This document shows, piece by piece, positions 6,780 to 8,603 of a stretch of DNA of 8,603 bases; the first letter of the stretch is position 1, and each line of letters opens with the position of its first letter. The stretch is taken from NCBI GenBank assembly GCA_016839955.1, contig JAEOTI010000132.1:1-8603 (forward strand), read 5' to 3'. The stretch is from Candidatus Hodarchaeota archaeon (GTDB taxonomy: Archaea; Asgardarchaeota; Heimdallarchaeia; Hodarchaeales; YT1-057). The notes below the pieces were generated by a model. It had not been told where the DNA came from. It did not search any database and saw nothing but the letters and a program-made list of their open reading frames with translations. The translations under genes were made by a program, and so were the position numbers.

Positions 6780-7916
6780 TTAAAAGATTTCTTCTAAAGG
6801 ATCCATTAAATTAAACTTCTGGGTTGGTGTCGCTTCACTAATGCTATTAAGAACTTTTCTTAACAATCCTGATATTGATTCTAATCCTTCTGGTGTAAAA
6901 GTTGATGCGTGAACTGTACCTTGAAGTTGCCAACCAGTTTCAGAACCCATTTCTTTTACTTTCTTCTCGATATTACTAATGTCCCTGTCTTCTGCTAATA
7001 GATGTGTTAGAATTGCGTTTTTGATTTCATCTTTTGAAACAGACGCTGAAATGTCTGGTTCATTACCCGCTAGAGGATATTTTCGTTGCAGCGCTTCCCA
7101 AGTTGTATCTAGTTCTAAAAGAGTAGGGCGCATATCATTTAATAGTCTTAGAATTGCTTTAGGATCTCGAGAAGAGTCCACGTCTTCTTGTGGCTGAGAG
7201 ATTGCAGAGGCTAAAGCTCGTGAAGACAATCGACAATTTACTAAACTAAAACCTTGTAGAAGTTGTGTACCTTCTGAAGCACTCCCCGGGACTACCTGAG
7301 TAAAGAATTCTTTTTCTAGAGCATTAACTATTATCTGTTCCGCGATGGAAAAGGGAATTGTGTTACTTGTAATTTTCGCAAAGCGTTCAATAATTTTATA
7401 TCCCCGGCTGAAATAAGCAATTCCGCCATCTCTTGTTGCTTCTTCAATTCCATTTGCAACGACGTGTGCGAATTGGTCTAAATTCTCTCTAATAATAATA
7501 TTTAAGTCTTGTTTAGTAACTGCTATGCCAATAGGATAATCATCATATGGAATGACTGGTGACACTTCAACAGCTTGGCGAATGGATGTTTCCCAAAAAC
7601 CCTTTGTACAAGAATCTAGAACTGTTACGATGCCTTCGGCAGCTTCTCCGTGGGCCGTTCGGAGAGAACCCCATTTTTCCTGACCTCCAATTGGAAGTAG
7701 GAGTGAAAAGAAATTTCCACCTTCGTACTCAAGTTTTAGATATTCTGTTTCGATTGTTCCTCCAAATTCTTCACGGTATCGAACATTCCGATCAGTTCTT
7801 GCTGCGAGTTTTGTTGCTAAAGCTGTCTTTCCTCCGCCTTGACTACCAACAACAAGAATTCTTCCTGCACTTATTTTGTTAGTGTCAAGTCCTGGAGAAT
7901 AGTATTCATTAGTCAT
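6780..7916 (-). CDS. Divergent GTPase with Arf/MglA-like G domain and C-terminal extension
   Basis: A 378-aa protein (counted from ATG at 7916). The N-terminal ~200 residues form a P-loop GTPase. G1 is GSQGGGKT (24-31), the likely G2 threonine is T54 in EEFGGTIETEY, and G3 reads LPIGGQEKW (about 74-82). This matches the Arf/SR-beta style 'GGQ-E-K' but has proline (75) in place of the invariant aspartate that reaches Mg2+. G4 is TKQD (134-137). A loss at the same G3 position is known in MglA-type polarity GTPases. The C-terminal ~170 residues are not recognised; they contain a Leu-rich helical stretch and a final amphipathic helix pair. Specificity for guanine is supported by TKQD. ATG is preferred over the adjacent GTG (7919) because GAGGTGAT, overlapping the previous gene's stop, is then correctly spaced. 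Translational coupling with the upstream gene is likely. Role unknown; membrane trafficking or polarity functions are only guesses. Confidence 0.85.
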   Translation of the reverse strand: MTNEYYSPGLDTNKISAGRILVVGSQGGGKTALATKLAARTDRNVRYREEFGGTIETEYLKLEYEGGNFFSLLLPIGGQEKWGSLRTAHGEAAEGIVTVLDSCTKGFWETSIRQAVEVSPVIPYDDYPIGIAVTKQDLNIIIRENLDQFAHVVANGIEEATRDGGIAYFSRGYKIIERFAKITSNTIPFSIAEQIIVNALEKEFFTQVVPGSASEGTQLLQGFSLVNCRLSSRALASAISQPQEDVDSSRDPKAILRLLNDMRPTLLELDTTWEALQRKYPLAGNEPDISASVSKDEIKNAILTHLLAEDRDISNIEKKVKEMGSETGWQLQGTVHASTFTPEGLESISGLLRKVLNSISEATPTQKFNLMDPLEEIF

Positions 7917-7919
7917 CAC

Positions 7920-7928
7920 ATCACCTCA
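7920..7928 (-). promoter_or_regulatory. Shine-Dalgarno TGAGGTGAT overlapping the upstream stop codon
   Basis: On the leftward strand TGAGGTGAT contains both the TGA stop of the upstream gene and a near-perfect anti-16S match. Its GAGG core is 7 nt from the ATG at 7916, but only 4 nt from the GTG at 7919. This supports the ATG start and coupled translation of the two genes. Confidence 0.8.
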
Positions 7929-8603
7929 TAAGTTGGAGATAACAACCGCAAGATCTTTCGGATCAGTAGCAAGTGCACGTTCTAAGATAAGTGACAGATT
8001 GTTCCTTTTTGGTCCTCGATCCAAGAATTTTCTTGGACGAAAAATTACTTCTACAGGGTTAATTAATTCACGGTTGGTTTTTTCTAAGGGATCGATCTCT
8101 TGAAAAGCTAGAACAGATAAATGATCATCAAATGGTTGAAAGAAATAAATGAAGCTTTCTTCATCTATATTGAATACAACTTGTCTTAGATGTACATTTC
8201 CTTTAAGCGAATGTCGTTGGGAATATGAAACACTAAATGACTCTTCAACTAATTTTTCTAAAGAATTATTGATCGCTTCGTACCAAGGATATCCGCTAGC
8301 TAAAACATGTCGATATTGAAAATCAAAATCATCAGATTTATAGATCGTGATTTCACCAGGGGATTTTGTTCGGGGTTTGTAGAACGTATCAACTTGAAAT
8401 GCAGGAGTAAATTTCTTTGAAGTGACTAATCCAGATCGATCTTCATCTGCAAAAATCTCTCTAACAATTTTTTGTGCTCTAGCTTCCTCATGGACCGTAG
8501 TTTCTTCAAGGATTTCTACAAGCATATTTCCAATGTGATCCCAAGATTTTCTTGGTAGTTTTTCAGTTGCGATATAATTTCCAAATTGTACATCGTCGCG
8601 ATC
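7926..8603 (-). CDS. Unrecognised protein, 5' end beyond the window
   Basis: At least 225 aa are visible. An ATG at 8525 would give 199 aa, but the frame stays open for all 26 codons to the window edge, and those residues (DRDDVQFGNYIATE..., SWDHIGN) look protein-like. The ATG at 8525 also lacks a good ribosome site, so the gene most likely starts outside. I do not recognise the family. It has no signal peptide or membrane segment in view. The N-terminal visible part is charged and helical (VEILEETTVHEEARAQ). The middle holds alternating strands (GEITIYKSDDFDFQYR, HLRQVVFNIDEESFIYFF, LSVLAFQEID). That beta-rich core followed by a helix is loosely reminiscent of longin or roadblock folds that accompany small GTPases, but this is weak. 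Its stop overlaps the Shine-Dalgarno of the GTPase gene, so the two proteins are probably made together and may act together. Confidence 0.8.
   Translation of the reverse strand, partial: DRDDVQFGNYIATEKLPRKSWDHIGNMLVEILEETTVHEEARAQKIVREIFADEDRSGLVTSKKFTPAFQVDTFYKPRTKSPGEITIYKSDDFDFQYRHVLASGYPWYEAINNSLEKLVEESFSVSYSQRHSLKGNVHLRQVVFNIDEESFIYFFQPFDDHLSVLAFQEIDPLEKTNRELINPVEVIFRPRKFLDRGPKRNNLSLILERALATDPKDLAVVISNL

Noticed and set aside
1..8603. tRNA, rRNA, CRISPR array, insertion sequence or integrase
   Set aside because: I looked for these and saw none: no cloverleaf-like sequence, no regularly spaced repeats, no transposase motifs, and no terminal inverted repeats around the duplicated junctions.

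Overview
The window is AT-rich archaeal DNA. Several genes have Shine-Dalgarno sites of the GGAGG or GAGGTGAT type, and initiation at GTG and TTG is frequent. A stand-alone Rab/Ras-like small GTPase without a C-terminal prenylation cysteine, and a second larger divergent GTPase with Arf/MglA-like features, point to an Asgard-type archaeon. That assignment is inference; there is no rRNA or other marker gene here.

Layout from left to right. Bases 1-198 hold no supported gene. Bases 184-220 are a hairpin plus T-tract that would terminate the leftward MMPL/RND-family membrane transporter at 271-2694. A 138-bp divergent intergenic region (2695-2832) with a repeated heptamer and a near-palindrome separates the transporter from a rightward gene (2833-3804). 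That gene encodes an N-terminal winged-helix-like segment and a methyltransferase-like C-terminal half lacking an obvious SAM-binding glycine motif. Its 3' end converges on a leftward pseudogene (3806 to about 4138) whose last ~29 codons closely match the intact GNAT acetyltransferase further right. The Rab-like GTPase gene (4324-4875, rightward) follows. After it comes a second, stop-ridden copy of the 3' end of the winged-helix gene (about 4910-4972), then the intact GNAT gene (4974-5681, leftward). A convergent gene-end junction is therefore present twice, 1168 bp apart, with reciprocal decay: copy 1 keeps the winged-helix gene and lost the GNAT, copy 2 keeps the GNAT and lost the winged-helix gene. 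The GTPase gene sits between them.

The right half is all leftward: an O6-alkylguanine-DNA alkyltransferase (5835-6389), then an apparent operon read from the right edge. The operon comprises an unrecognised protein cut by the window edge (7926->8603), a 378-aa GTPase with a modified G3 motif (6780-7916), and a 75-aa small protein resembling a stand-alone Lrp/AsnC-type ligand-binding fold (6519-6746). Stop/SD overlap between the first two genes and a 33-bp gap before the third suggest co-expression. This GTPase operon and the reciprocally decayed duplication are the parts most worth following up.
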